DNA of 64,000 nt from Microcaldota archaeon (lineage in GTDB: Archaea; Micrarchaeota; Micrarchaeia; Micrarchaeales; Micrarchaeaceae): contig JASHSJ010000031.1 in assembly GCA_030040895.1 (NCBI GenBank), positions 1 through 64,000 on the forward strand, written 5' to 3'. Numbering within the stretch: the first letter of the stretch is position 1; every line of letters begins with the position of its first letter. Positions 1-9,986 of the stretch are shown here, in pieces. The notes under the pieces are model-generated. The model had not been told where the DNA came from. It saw only the letters and a program-made list of their open reading frames with translations, and did no database searches. The position numbers were made by a program, and so were the translations under genes.

Positions 1-2
1 AT

Positions 3-239
3 GGAAAACTAAGCCCGATCAAGATAAAGATGAATGTCAAGACAGTAGAAGGATTCTCTGGTCATTCTGACAGAAGGCAGCTGATCGATTATCTGGAAAA
101 CCTGAGGCCAAGGCCGAAGAATGTCTACACTATGCACGGAGAAGAACAAAAGTGCGAAGATCTTGCAAGGATGGCGGGAAGGATGTTACACGCAGATACA
201 AGGGCTCCAATGGACTTGGATTCAATAAGATTGAAGTAA
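3..239 (+). CDS. C-terminus of beta-CASP ribonuclease / archaeal CPSF (FttA-like), 5' partial
   Basis: Frame open from window start (GKLSPIKIKMNVKTVEGFSGHSDRRQLIDYLENLRPRPKNVYTMHGE); FSGHSDRRQL motif and conserved C-terminal HGE of the metallo-beta-lactamase/beta-CASP family. Confidence 0.8.
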   Translation, partial: GKLSPIKIKMNVKTVEGFSGHSDRRQLIDYLENLRPRPKNVYTMHGEEQKCEDLARMAGRMLHADTRAPMDLDSIRLK

Positions 240-243
240 GAAT

Positions 244-957
244 TCAACCAAAGAAAGATTTCTTTCCTGATTTCTCTGCCTTGATCCTGAACTTCTCGTT
301 CACGACTATGCTACCCCTTCCTCTGCACTCTCTGCACTCTTTATCATAGACTTTTCCTCTTCCTTTGCACTTGTTGCACATAGTGTCGAACATGAAGACT
401 CCAAACGGCCCGCTCTGTCTTGACTGAATCCTTCCTCTTCCATTGCAAGTCGGGCATTTGCTCTGCTTGGATCCTGGCTCTGCTCCATTGCCCTTGCAAT
501 TATCACATACCTTTCTCCGCTGAACTTCGAATTCCCTTTCCACTCCTCTCTCTATGTCGTTGAATGAGAGATAGACATTTACACCGCTTGCCTCCTGTGG
601 TTGTCCAAATCCCATGCCTTCTTCAAACATGTTTCCTCCGAAGCCACTGAATCCCATATCCTCGAAGTTCACGCCCATCTGCCTGAGAACTTCGTTTATG
701 TCAAAGTTCCTGAATATGTCATCCTGACTGAACCTTTGTCCAAACCCTTCAGGGCCGAATGTGTCGTATTGCTTGCGCTTTTCTGGATCTCCAAGTACAG
801 CATATGCTGCATTTATTTCCTTAAACTTCTCTTCTGCACTCTTCTCCTTGTTGCGGTCTGGATGGTAGCGCATGGCAAGGTCTCTATAAGCTCTTTTTAT
901 ATCATCAGCGCTAGCGTTTCTCTTGACTCCTAGCACATCATAATAATCTCTTGCCAT
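244..957 (-). CDS. dnaJ: DnaJ-like co-chaperone, truncated after the zinc-finger domain
   Basis: J-domain ([33 protein letters not shown]), G/F region, four CxxCxGxG motifs; stops at 237 aa. Confidence 0.93.
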   Translation of the reverse strand: MARDYYDVLGVKRNASADDIKRAYRDLAMRYHPDRNKEKSAEEKFKEINAAYAVLGDPEKRKQYDTFGPEGFGQRFSQDDIFRNFDINEVLRQMGVNFEDMGFSGFGGNMFEEGMGFGQPQEASGVNVYLSFNDIERGVEREFEVQRRKVCDNCKGNGAEPGSKQSKCPTCNGRGRIQSRQSGPFGVFMFDTMCNKCKGRGKVYDKECRECRGRGSIVVNEKFRIKAEKSGKKSFFG

Positions 958-965
958 TCATTCAC

Positions 966-2804
966 TCAGAGATCAGAGGGCCTTGGGCCTCCCTGCGCAC
1001 CATCAGTAGTTCCTCCATCGCCTCCTCCGCTTGAAGGACCTTCACTTCCTGGCGCCCCTCCTTTGTACATACTGCCCCCAATGCCTTCCAATGCTTTCTT
1101 GAGACTCTCTATCTTTTCATTGAGCCTGTCCAGCTGCTCCTTCTTCACTGCCTCATCAAGCTCTGCCTTTGCCTTCTCTACTTTCTCTGCCACATCGCTT
1201 GGTATCTTGTCTTTGTATTCTTCAAGCGCACGATCCGCAGTATATACTAGTGACTCGGCGTTGTTCTTTAGCTCTACCTGCTCACGTATCTTATTATCAG
1301 CCTCTTCGTACTTCTTGGCCTCTTCCATCTTTCTCTCTATGTCCTTCGAGTCCATCTTATGCGGAGCAACTATGTCCATGCTCTGCGCCTTCCCTGTTGC
1401 CTTGTCTGTTGCAGTTACATGAAGTATTCCGTTCGAGTCTATGTCAAAAGTTACTTCTATCTGAGGGATTCCTCTCCTAGCTGGCGGTATTCCAGTCAGC
1501 ATGAACTTTCCTAGCTCTATGTTGTCCTTTGCCATCGGCCTTTCTCCTTGTATTATGTGGATTTCTACTCCAGGCTGGTTGTCATCAGCTGTCGAGAATA
1601 TCTGGGACTTCTTTATTGGGATTGTTGTATTTCGCTCTATTATCTTTGTTGCAACTCCGCCCAATGTCTCTATGCTCAATGTCAATGGAGTAACATCAAG
1701 AAGCACTATGTCTTTGACCTCTCCACTAAGAACTCCTCCTTCTACGGCTGCACCTAGCGCAACTGCTTCCATAGGATCTACTCCTCTCTCTATTTTCTTG
1801 CCGAGCAGTTGCTCAACGTATCTCTGCACTATCGGCATCCTAGTCGGTCCCCCAATCATGATGACCTTGTCGATGCCGGTTGGCTCCATCTTCGCGTCCT
1901 TGAGCGCCTGCATAACGGGCTTTGCCGATCTCTCAACGGTTGGAACTACTATGCTCTCGAGCTTGGCCCTTGTGAACTCGTATGTGAAATTGAATGGGCC
2001 CCCTTTCTTGTCCTTTGCAAGGAACGGTAGGTTTATCTCTGTGCTCATTACAGTCGAGAGTTCTATCTTCGCCCTTTCTCCTGCCTCTCTTATCCTCTGC
2101 ATTGCCTGCCTGTCCGTAGTCACATCAATTCCATGCTTGCTCTTTATCTCATCAGTGAGGAAATTGACTACGGAGTTGTCCATATCAGTCCCTCCTAGCT
2201 GAGTGTCTCCGCTTGTTGACTTAACTTCAAATACTCCTTTTCCGAACTCCATGATGGTTACATCAAGCGTTCCTCCTCCAAGGTCATACACAAGGATCTT
2301 CATGTCCTTGTTGTGCTTGTCCACTCCGTAAGCAAGCGCTGCTGCCGTTGGCTCGTTGACAAGCCTCGATACCTTGAAGCCTGCAATTGCTGCTGCGTCC
2401 TTTGTCGCCTGCCTCTGATTGTCGTTGAAGTAAGCAGGCACTGTTATGACTGCCTCGTTTACTTCGTCTCCAAGGAACGTTTCTGCATCCTTCTTTATCT
2501 TCTGAAGCAACGTAGCTGACAGTTCCTGCGGTGTGTATTCTTTGCCGTATATCTTGTATCTGTAGTCAGTTCCCATCTTCCTCTTGAATGCTGTGAGCGT
2601 CCCTTCTGCATTCGCCACCGCCTGTCTTCTTGCTGGCTCTCCAATGAGTCTTTGTCCATCTTTTGTGAAAGCAACATAGCTAGGAAATGCCTTTCCGTAG
2701 AGCGTAGTGCCTTCAGTGCTCGGTATTATAACCGGCCTTCCTCCCTCAAGCGTTGCTGCCGCTGAGTTTGAAGTTCCCAAATCTATTCCTATGATTTTTG
2801 CCAT
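966..2804 (-). CDS. dnaK: Molecular chaperone DnaK (Hsp70)
   Basis: [22 protein letters not shown]..., [22 protein letters not shown]; 612 aa. Confidence 0.98.
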   Translation of the reverse strand: MAKIIGIDLGTSNSAAATLEGGRPVIIPSTEGTTLYGKAFPSYVAFTKDGQRLIGEPARRQAVANAEGTLTAFKRKMGTDYRYKIYGKEYTPQELSATLLQKIKKDAETFLGDEVNEAVITVPAYFNDNQRQATKDAAAIAGFKVSRLVNEPTAAALAYGVDKHNKDMKILVYDLGGGTLDVTIMEFGKGVFEVKSTSGDTQLGGTDMDNSVVNFLTDEIKSKHGIDVTTDRQAMQRIREAGERAKIELSTVMSTEINLPFLAKDKKGGPFNFTYEFTRAKLESIVVPTVERSAKPVMQALKDAKMEPTGIDKVIMIGGPTRMPIVQRYVEQLLGKKIERGVDPMEAVALGAAVEGGVLSGEVKDIVLLDVTPLTLSIETLGGVATKIIERNTTIPIKKSQIFSTADDNQPGVEIHIIQGERPMAKDNIELGKFMLTGIPPARRGIPQIEVTFDIDSNGILHVTATDKATGKAQSMDIVAPHKMDSKDIERKMEEAKKYEEADNKIREQVELKNNAESLVYTADRALEEYKDKIPSDVAEKVEKAKAELDEAVKKEQLDRLNEKIESLKKALEGIGGSMYKGGAPGSEGPSSGGGDGGTTDGAQGGPRPSDL

Positions 2805-2812
2805 ATTATCAC

Positions 2813-3337
2813 TTATTTATCGTTTTTCCTTTCTGCTTCTTCTTCCCTTTCCTTTGAAACTATCACAGATGCGGGACGAAGCAATATCCCGTTGAACGTG
2901 TAGCCTTTCTTTGTTACCTCGATTACTGTCCCCGGCTTAGCATCGTCTTCTTGTGTCATTACTATCTCGTGCTTGTATGGGTCGAACACTCCATTACATT
3001 CAACTTCCGCAAGACCGCTTTTCTTCATCACATCGTAGAAGTTCGAATACAGGAGCTCTACGCCTTTGACCATGTTCTTGTCATCTGACTTTCTTACTAC
3101 TACAAGCGCAAGCTCGAATTCATCTAGGATCGGGAGCAGAGATTTTGCGAATTCTGCTCTTCCAATTCCCTTTGCTCCTTCAATATCCGTCTTTATTCTT
3201 TTCTTGTAATTATCAAATTCAGCTGCAAGCCTCAAGAGTCTGTCTTTGTAATCTTCTTTTGGTTCGTTAGCCTCTTTCTTTTCCTTCTTCTGCTCCTGCT
3301 CTTCCTTTCCTTCCTTCTCTTCAGCCAAAGCAATCAC
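2813..3337 (-). CDS. grpE: Nucleotide exchange factor GrpE
   Basis: [51 protein letters not shown]; upstream of dnaK. Confidence 0.93.
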   Translation of the reverse strand: MIALAEEKEGKEEQEQKKEKKEANEPKEDYKDRLLRLAAEFDNYKKRIKTDIEGAKGIGRAEFAKSLLPILDEFELALVVVRKSDDKNMVKGVELLYSNFYDVMKKSGLAEVECNGVFDPYKHEIVMTQEDDAKPGTVIEVTKKGYTFNGILLRPASVIVSKEREEEAERKNDK

Positions 3338-3750
3338 TTTTCATCGTCACCGAAATGTTCTATCATCATTCTGTCAAACTGCCTGGCCATGTCAAGCATG
3401 CGGTGCATCTCCCTTTCTATGTCATATTCAAGCTCTTCTATGGTTCTTGTCATCTCTGCTGCCCTAAGATAGTACTTATGACCCCTCTTTACTACCAATC
3501 CAGCATCAATGAACCTATTGAGATGATAGATAACTGTACTTCTAGCCAGCTTAGGTTTGAAGCTGAACTGTGAACTGGAAAGGCCTACGTCTTCGCGCGC
3601 GGCCTCAACAAACTTCTTTAGCATCTGTTCTTCTACGCTTATGCTCTTGCTGTCTGCAGTAAGGCCTAGTGCCTCGCAGAACCATTTTATCATCTGATCC
3701 GGCCTGTCTTGCCTTGGCATGTCTACTGTTCTGATTACTATCTTCCCCAT
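3334..3750 (-). CDS. Winged-helix transcriptional regulator, first gene of the heat-shock operon
   Basis: LARSTVIYHLNRFIDAGLVVKRGHKYYLRA wHTH signature; 4-nt overlap with grpE. Confidence 0.75.
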   Translation of the reverse strand: MGKIVIRTVDMPRQDRPDQMIKWFCEALGLTADSKSISVEEQMLKKFVEAAREDVGLSSSQFSFKPKLARSTVIYHLNRFIDAGLVVKRGHKYYLRAAEMTRTIEELEYDIEREMHRMLDMARQFDRMMIEHFGDDEK

Positions 3751-3839
3751 GAGTATAGTTATGTGGCGATATGTTTAAATAATGTTGCTTTTATAATAAT
3801 ATTAGTTGAAATATCGAAAAATAATTGACAAGTGATGCA
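3751..3839. promoter_or_regulatory. Shared divergent promoter region between the wHTH-grpE-dnaK-dnaJ operon and hsp20
   Basis: AT-rich; TATA-like gtttaaat (about 3773-3780, minus operon) and tttataata (about 3790-3798, hsp20); inverted CGATAT (3767-3772) / ATATCG (3811-3816). Confidence 0.5.
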
Positions 3840-4280
3840 ATGGCAAAACAACCAAAGAAGACAAGAAACGACGACAAGATAAGGATACGAGAGAAGGAAC
3901 AGCAGCCGGAACAGCCTCAGCTCCAGCTTTCATGGATACAGCCCATGCAGCTATTTGGCCTTCCGTCCATTGAGAACGTATTTGGCGGCATGCCAAAGAC
4001 AGATGTAATGGACAAGGGAAACATCATAGAAGTGAGGGTTGATCTTCCAGGAGTTCAGGAGAAGGACATAGATCTCGAGGTCTCAAATCAAACGATAAGG
4101 ATAACGGCATCGAGATCGGATGGAACTGAGCAAAACACAGCAGGCTATTACTACAAGGAGAGCTCAACTATGGGCTACCAAAGGCTTGTGACATTGCCTC
4201 AGCCAATAGTACCGAAGAGTGCAAAGGCAAATCTCGAGAATGGAATTCTTGAGATAATAGCAAGGAAGGCTGCCGCATAA
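3840..4280 (+). CDS. Small heat-shock protein Hsp20/alpha-crystallin
   Basis: VRVDLPGVQEKDIDLEVSNQTIRITA and GILEIIARK alpha-crystallin motifs; start chosen at ATG 3840 after gtga (track start is TTG 3825). Confidence 0.9.
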   Translation: MAKQPKKTRNDDKIRIREKEQQPEQPQLQLSWIQPMQLFGLPSIENVFGGMPKTDVMDKGNIIEVRVDLPGVQEKDIDLEVSNQTIRITASRSDGTEQNTAGYYYKESSTMGYQRLVTLPQPIVPKSAKANLENGILEIIARKAAA

Positions 4281-5870
4281 TCAGGCGGCCTTCCAAAGCT
4301 GTGCGCTGCCATTCTCAGCGTATAGATAGTAACCGTTCTGATTGATGTAATTTGCAGTGAACTGCTGTTCATTCATTGGATATGCGTAGCCAAATTGCCA
4401 CAACGTAGCTACGCTAGTGTTGAAATCAACTACAATGTATTCTGGCTTGAAGAACACATACTGCTCCTGCGGCCATTCATAGTACTCTCTGGCGAAGAGA
4501 TGCGGGCTAAGATAGTGAGGTGCCATGACGCTGGCATTATCCGGTATCATGTTTATTATTGAATATAGTTGAGAATAAGCTTGCTCTTGGGTTGAATTAC
4601 TCTGAAATAAGAATGCCTGCCATATGTCAGTTACATGAGGATTGACATTTGATACCAGCAACAGCGGGGAGAAAGCAAGTATCGCAAAGTTGATGAATAA
4701 AAGAGTCGATTTGACCAGCGGCAATATCGCGGGATTTTTTCTGCCCAGCATCTTTACAATAATGCCCTTGTTTTCGCTAATCAAGATAAGTCCCAATATT
4801 GCTGCAACTACAGTTCCACCTAGCACATACGAATAATCCTGGAGTGATATGAATGTGAAGCTGAAGTCTTTGATTATAAGAACTTCTACTATCCATGGCA
4901 AAGTGAGCAATAAAGTTACTAAAGGATCTGAAAGAACAAGTATTCCAAAGCAGAATATTCCCACAAGGAGTCCATAAAATATGTAAATTCCATAGGCGCC
5001 ATAAGATAGTCCCGAGGTTCCTGATGCCACGTTCTGGTAAAATAGACCTAGCTGCTGCGGAAGCAGTTGTATGACTTTGAAGTAGCCTGGTATACTAGCA
5101 TATGATGCAGCATAAGCAGATGATAGGTTAGATATTATGTAAAGATAAATTAGGAAAGCAAGCACAGAAAGCAATATTGCTGAAACAGCAAGCTTAATTC
5201 TCTCAGTTCTGATGCGTTTGTCTTTTGTGTGAAGGAAATCAAACGTAAAAAGCCCAAGCGCAAGCGAAAAGCCAATGATCGGTGCAAATTCAAGGGCCCC
5301 AAGTAGAAGCGCAAACGATGCGAAGAACCATGGTCTATTTATCTTCATGTAGAAGTAAAAGGCAAGTATCGTGAAAGGAACGAGCAGATCTTCAACATGA
5401 TAGTCGAATATCATGATTCCGTGAGTTCCGGGGTTTATTAGAAAAATTATGCAGAAAACTAGTGCCCAAGCCGAGCTTCCAAGGAGTTTCTGCACTACAA
5501 AGAAGATCAGGAGCCCAGTGAGCGACATAAGCACTGCTTGGAATAAGAGCAACGTTATGGCCGATTGATAGAGAAAGAATACTGGAAGCACAAGTAGCTG
5601 ATCAGGTGCAACATGTCCCCAGAAAACCAAATATCCAAGGCCACCGACAACTGATGGATAATGTATGTGATAGTACATCGCATATGCGTTTATTCCAAGA
5701 TCGCCAAATTCATTGAATGTGCTATAGGCATTTATTCCATAAGCTGACCAATACGCAGCGCTAAGTATAGTTACAGCAATCGCTATTGCCAGGTATACCT
5801 TATTTCTTTTGTCTGCTCCCATGAACAAACCGATATCATCTATTAAAATAGATAATTTATATCTCTGCAT
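4281..5870 (-). CDS. Polytopic membrane protein, DUF2079-like
   Basis: 529 aa, many TM segments; FNEFGDLGINAYAMYYHIHYPSVVGG...FWGHVAPDQLLVLPVF. Confidence 0.6.
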   Translation of the reverse strand: MQRYKLSILIDDIGLFMGADKRNKVYLAIAIAVTILSAAYWSAYGINAYSTFNEFGDLGINAYAMYYHIHYPSVVGGLGYLVFWGHVAPDQLLVLPVFFLYQSAITLLLFQAVLMSLTGLLIFFVVQKLLGSSAWALVFCIIFLINPGTHGIMIFDYHVEDLLVPFTILAFYFYMKINRPWFFASFALLLGALEFAPIIGFSLALGLFTFDFLHTKDKRIRTERIKLAVSAILLSVLAFLIYLYIISNLSSAYAASYASIPGYFKVIQLLPQQLGLFYQNVASGTSGLSYGAYGIYIFYGLLVGIFCFGILVLSDPLVTLLLTLPWIVEVLIIKDFSFTFISLQDYSYVLGGTVVAAILGLILISENKGIIVKMLGRKNPAILPLVKSTLLFINFAILAFSPLLLVSNVNPHVTDIWQAFLFQSNSTQEQAYSQLYSIINMIPDNASVMAPHYLSPHLFAREYYEWPQEQYVFFKPEYIVVDFNTSVATLWQFGYAYPMNEQQFTANYINQNGYYLYAENGSAQLWKAA

Positions 5871-5882
5871 CTAAGATCAATC

Positions 5883-6521
5883 ATGGCAAGCTCATTTACA
5901 ATGCAAGATCTTACTAGAATGCTGATAGAAGGAGGGTTTATACGCACGAAGAAAGTATCTGATGCATTTCTGAGATTTGATAGAAAGGATTTTGTTAGAG
6001 AAGAGGATCAGAGATGGGCTTATGAAGATACTCCGTTGCAGATAGGAAACGATTCTACTATATCACAGCCTTCAACTGTTGCAATGATGCTTGAACTGCT
6101 GCATCTTGAGGAAGGTGATAATGTACTTGAGATCGGAACTGGAAGCGGATGGGAGGCATGCATAATATCTTATTGCATAGGAAAGGGAAAGCTCACTACA
6201 ATAGAGATAGATCCTGATATCATGGAGTTCGGAAAGGCAAACATCAAGAAGTATGGCATTAAGAACATAAAGTCGATACTTGGAGACGGATCAAAAGGAT
6301 ATGCCCAAAACGGACCATACAATAAGATAATATTCTCTGTTGCTGCGCCGACAATCCGTAAAGATGTTTTGGCACAACTAAAGAATGGTGGAAGGCTTAT
6401 AGCACCAATTGGAACTGGACACCTGCAAACAATGAAATTGATAGAGAAGACAAAGACAGGTTTCACAGAAACAAATCATGGATGGTTCTCGTTTTCCGAG
6501 CTTAATGAAAACATTGCCTGA
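5883..6521 (+). CDS. pcm: Protein-L-isoaspartate O-methyltransferase
   Basis: NDSTISQPSTVAMMLELL, VLEIGTGSGWEACI, RLIAPIG motifs. Confidence 0.93.
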   Translation: MASSFTMQDLTRMLIEGGFIRTKKVSDAFLRFDRKDFVREEDQRWAYEDTPLQIGNDSTISQPSTVAMMLELLHLEEGDNVLEIGTGSGWEACIISYCIGKGKLTTIEIDPDIMEFGKANIKKYGIKNIKSILGDGSKGYAQNGPYNKIIFSVAAPTIRKDVLAQLKNGGRLIAPIGTGHLQTMKLIEKTKTGFTETNHGWFSFSELNENIA

Positions 6522-6564
6522 CCAGCATGCATAAAAACCTGATTTTCTAATGACATTTGATCTT

Positions 6565-6918
6565 ATGGAAGTCAAGCAGACAATCATAGTCAGAAAAGAT
6601 CTTGACATGGGTGCAGGAAAGCTGGCAGCTCAGTGCGCTCATGCATCAGTGCTAAGCTTTCTTGAAGCACAGCGTGTGGACAAAGATATTGCAAGGCAGT
6701 GGCTTGACTCTGGTCAGAAGAAGATAGTGCTGAAGGTAGAGGATGAAGATTCATTAAAGAAACTATACGAAGCATTCAAGTTCAAGAAGATTCCATGCGC
6801 ACTGATCAACGACGCTGGACTAACACAGCTGCCGCCAGGAACCACAACAACTCTTGGCATAGGCCCATGGGACAGCGCAGCAATAGATCAGTTTACTGGA
6901 AAGTTAAAGCTAATGTAA
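6565..6918 (+). CDS. pth2: Peptidyl-tRNA hydrolase Pth2
   Basis: QTIIVRKDLDMGAGKLAAQCAHASV, LINDAGLTQLPPGTTTTLGIGP; Met at 6565 preferred over 6550. Confidence 0.95.
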   Translation: MEVKQTIIVRKDLDMGAGKLAAQCAHASVLSFLEAQRVDKDIARQWLDSGQKKIVLKVEDEDSLKKLYEAFKFKKIPCALINDAGLTQLPPGTTTTLGIGPWDSAAIDQFTGKLKLM

Positions 6919-6921
6919 AAT

Positions 6922-7842
6922 TCACTTCACATAAGTGAGCCAGTTTCTGTATTCATGATCTCTTCCATGCACTACATCATCAAACTTCTTTGCGATCTTC
7001 TTTGTAATAGCTCCTGGTTTTCCATTTCCAACTTTTATCCCATCTATGTTTACTACCGGAGTAATCTCTGCAGCCGTTCCGGTGAAGAAAACTTCATCTG
7101 CAGAATAAAGCTCTTCTTTGTGAACCTGACGTTCATCAATTCCTATGCCAAGATCATCTGCTATCTCCATAACACTATCCCTTGTAACTCCCAGAAGTAT
7201 ATCCGATCCCTTATCCGGTGTAACCAGCGCATTCTTCTCCACCAGAAATATGTTTTCTGCCGTTCCCTCTGCCACATATCCTTCACTTGCAGAAAGAAGT
7301 ATTGCTTCTTCAAATCCGGAATCTTTTGCTTCATAGTTTGCCATTATGGAGTTTAGATAATTGCCACTTCCCTTTGCCTCAACTGGGAGTATATCTGAAT
7401 TTATCCTGCGCCAAGATGAAACCTTGCATCGTATTCCTTGATCCTTGCCCTTTCCATAATACGCTCCAAGTGGTATGGCTGCAATAAATATGCTTACTGG
7501 CTTTCCGTATGCCCCAACTCCTATCTCATCTGTGTTGTAGAATGCAAATGGTCTTATGTAACATGAGCTTAGTTTGTTGGCCTTGACAACATCAATTACT
7601 GCCTTCTCAAGCTGTTTCTGTGAGTATTTTTGTTCTATGAAGTAGATCTTCATGCTACTCAGGAATCTTTTCATATGATCTTGCAGCCTGAATATCACCG
7701 GCCCGTCTTCTGCTTCATATGCCCTAATTCCTTCGAATACTCCGCTGCCGTATTGCAGCGAATGAGTAAGTATGGGCACTCTTGCCTTTGGATATGGAAT
7801 GATCTTTCCGTCAAGCCAGACTTTCAATTTGGGGCTCTGCAT
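6922..7842 (-). CDS. ilvE: Branched-chain amino acid aminotransferase
   Basis: SLQYGSGVFEGIRAYE, EAKGSGNYLNSIMANYEAKDSGFEEAILL, VAEGTAENIFLV, EVFFTGTAAEITPV. Confidence 0.95.
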   Translation of the reverse strand: MQSPKLKVWLDGKIIPYPKARVPILTHSLQYGSGVFEGIRAYEAEDGPVIFRLQDHMKRFLSSMKIYFIEQKYSQKQLEKAVIDVVKANKLSSCYIRPFAFYNTDEIGVGAYGKPVSIFIAAIPLGAYYGKGKDQGIRCKVSSWRRINSDILPVEAKGSGNYLNSIMANYEAKDSGFEEAILLSASEGYVAEGTAENIFLVEKNALVTPDKGSDILLGVTRDSVMEIADDLGIGIDERQVHKEELYSADEVFFTGTAAEITPVVNIDGIKVGNGKPGAITKKIAKKFDDVVHGRDHEYRNWLTYVK

Positions 7843-7861
7843 CTTATCAGTATCATGATAG

Positions 7862-8227
7862 ATGGAAAAGCTAATAACCCTTCTTTGGCAATATCAAAAT
7901 GGTGGTTATGTGAAAGACTCAGATGTATCAAGTACGCTAAAGCAGAAAGGATTCACCGATTTCCAGATAAAAGTTCTTGTGGAAACGAACAGAATAAAGA
8001 AAGGCGAAACTGTAACGTACAAGCAGCTAGCACAGAGAATAGGACATCCTCATGCTTATCGCGCGGTGGGCAGCGCGCTGAAGATAAATCCACTTGCTCC
8101 TGCCGTTCCATGCCACAGAGTGGTCCGCAGCAACGGTTCTGCTGGAAACTATTCAGCACCTGGTGGAACTGGGAAGAAGCTGCGCATGCTAAAGGAAGAG
8201 GGAGTTGACACTAGGATATTTGCCTAG
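7862..8227 (+). CDS. Methylated-DNA--protein-cysteine methyltransferase, minimal
   Basis: GETVTYKQLAQRIGHPHAYRAVGSAL...PAVPCHRVVRSNGSAGNYSAPGGTGKKLRML; active-site PCHRV. Confidence 0.9.
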   Translation: MEKLITLLWQYQNGGYVKDSDVSSTLKQKGFTDFQIKVLVETNRIKKGETVTYKQLAQRIGHPHAYRAVGSALKINPLAPAVPCHRVVRSNGSAGNYSAPGGTGKKLRMLKEEGVDTRIFA

Positions 8228-8245
8228 TCTCTGTAACAACCCAAT

Positions 8246-8650
8246 TCACATACCGGCTACCGCTCTTCCTACTATGAGATTATTCCGCTGACTCCAAGCG
8301 CTCAGATATACGTTATCGGGGACGGGCGCAGTTTCCTGCGCTCCGGCCTCGAAGTCAGAAATCCTTATTCCGGATCTCTCCAGGCTCTGCAACTCCCGCA
8401 AACCATCCCGTGTCAGCATTAATACTTTGCCTGGTTCTTCCTTTGTTGCAAAGTCAGCAAGCCCGAGCTCCTTGAGCCTATTCAAGTTGTACCAGATGGA
8501 ACTCTTCGAGTATCCGTAGCTCTCAGTGATATAATCCACGAATGCGGAAGCGCTGTCTATGCTATCCCTTCCTACTTCTAGGATTATCAGTTGCTCGCGC
8601 TTGCCCAAGCGCATCTTTTCCACTCTAGTTGTTATAGACATCTGGCCCAC
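8246..8650 (-). CDS. Winged-helix DNA-binding protein
   Basis: YGYSKSSIWYNLNRLKELGLADFATKEEPGKVLMLTRDGLRELQ; GTG start or internal ATG at 8641. Confidence 0.6.
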   Translation of the reverse strand: MGQMSITTRVEKMRLGKREQLIILEVGRDSIDSASAFVDYITESYGYSKSSIWYNLNRLKELGLADFATKEEPGKVLMLTRDGLRELQSLERSGIRISDFEAGAQETAPVPDNVYLSAWSQRNNLIVGRAVAGM

Positions 8651-8666
8651 AAACCCACCTAAAATC

Positions 8667-8680
8667 GTTTTTTAAAAAAC
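8667..8680. promoter_or_regulatory. Perfect 14-bp palindrome GTTTTTTAAAAAAC upstream of the wHTH gene
   Basis: Read directly; overlaps probable TATA/BRE position 17-30 nt upstream of the start codon. Confidence 0.45.
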
Positions 8681-8895
8681 TTAAGCGGATTATGAGGCCA
8701 AACCTATAGGCATATTAATGACGCAATTTGACTTAGTGCTGTCGCTGCCAATGTACCAGAAAAAGTGTCTTTGCAGCGATTGCGCCATCATACCACTTGG
8801 TTTGCTGGAACCAATGTCCAGTACCTGAATCTTACAAAGCGTTATGAGCGTGTCAGTTATATAAAGGTTTTGTACACCTACGCCTTTTGCTGATT

Positions 8896-9948
8896 TCATA
8901 TTGCAGCGATGTCTCCAAATGAATGAAGTTGTGTTCCTACCTCGTCTCCGGAATTAAACACCTCTATCCTGATTTTGTTTTTCTCGGCCATTGCAAGTAC
9001 CTCCTGTATTTCCTTCTGGCCGATAACGTTGTCGTTTACAATTACGGTCTTCGCCTCATAGCTTTCTATCGCATTGCCAACGGCATGGGGCCCGTAGCTT
9101 GCCCTCTCCATGCCGACGTTGCTGAGGAATTCCTCCATGAGTACAAATTCCATTCTTATGCGCTCCTTCTCAAGGACCTTTGCCACTCTTTCGCTCCTTA
9201 TCAGCTCGTATACCCCTGAGCTTTCCGCATTGCTGGCAAACTCGAAGAATAATCTCTTGCCAATCTTCTTTATCGCCCCGCTATCATCTCCAAACTTCTT
9301 TATGTCGTCCTTCGTGAATCCAGGGCCTGCTATTATTACTGTGTCTACTTTCATTCCAGCCGCGAAATCCAAAACCTCTTCATAATAATGTTTTTGCCGT
9401 TCGGTGAAATCTTTCTGCGACATCCTCTTGCTCAGCTTGCTGTATACTTCCGGCTTGAGCTCAACCCCATATCCAAGAAGATACGCCGGCAGCGCCTTCT
9501 CGTCATCTACGACTATGATACCGAGTACCGCCTTCTTGGTGTCCCTCACTGCGTTTCTGATGACATCCAGCATGTACCCATGCCACAGTTCTTTTGTTAT
9601 CTCCAGTTCATCGCTTGGTCCTATGTTGAGAGTGTGATAGCTGTTTAGCTTTATGTAATCGAGCGGCCTTCCATCAATTATTTTGCCCATTATCCTGAGC
9701 CTTACCGCCGTTTTGTCGAACTCTGTCTTTTCTACCTTCAGTTTTATCACGACCTCCTTGAGCTCGCCAACATCGCTCTCGCTGGCCTTGAACCTTCTTG
9801 TGCTCTCAGACTTTACAAGGTCGCCAGGAAATACAACTCTTTGGACGGTCCATAGGTCATATGGCGTATCTATCCTGACCTTTAGGATTCCTTCCTGCTC
9901 CCTGTATCTTATAACTTTCATGTATTCAGAGAAGTGTGAAGGCAACAT
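8896..9948 (-). CDS. pelA: mRNA surveillance protein pelota (Dom34)
   Basis: VRIDTPYDLWTVQRVVFPGDLVKSESTRRFK, VIIAGPGFTKDDIKKF, SYGPHAVGNAIESYEAKTVIVND. Confidence 0.95.
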   Translation of the reverse strand: MLPSHFSEYMKVIRYREQEGILKVRIDTPYDLWTVQRVVFPGDLVKSESTRRFKASESDVGELKEVVIKLKVEKTEFDKTAVRLRIMGKIIDGRPLDYIKLNSYHTLNIGPSDELEITKELWHGYMLDVIRNAVRDTKKAVLGIIVVDDEKALPAYLLGYGVELKPEVYSKLSKRMSQKDFTERQKHYYEEVLDFAAGMKVDTVIIAGPGFTKDDIKKFGDDSGAIKKIGKRLFFEFASNAESSGVYELIRSERVAKVLEKERIRMEFVLMEEFLSNVGMERASYGPHAVGNAIESYEAKTVIVNDNVIGQKEIQEVLAMAEKNKIRIEVFNSGDEVGTQLHSFGDIAAI

Positions 9949-9986
9949 TAATAATGTTTACATAATCTATCTATTGGGGGCGTATA

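Noticed and set aside
244-506. Frameshift explanation for the short DnaJ
   Set aside because: The other frames show no CTD-II-like sequence and the FttA gene occupies the adjacent DNA.
1501-2202. 233-aa plus-strand ORF
   Set aside because: Lies wholly antisense to dnaK, which has overwhelming family evidence; composition is a mirror of dnaK codons.
8690-8899. 69-aa ORF overlapping pelota stop by ATGA
   Set aside because: No recognisable domain, odd composition; kept only as an alternative within the intergenic finding.
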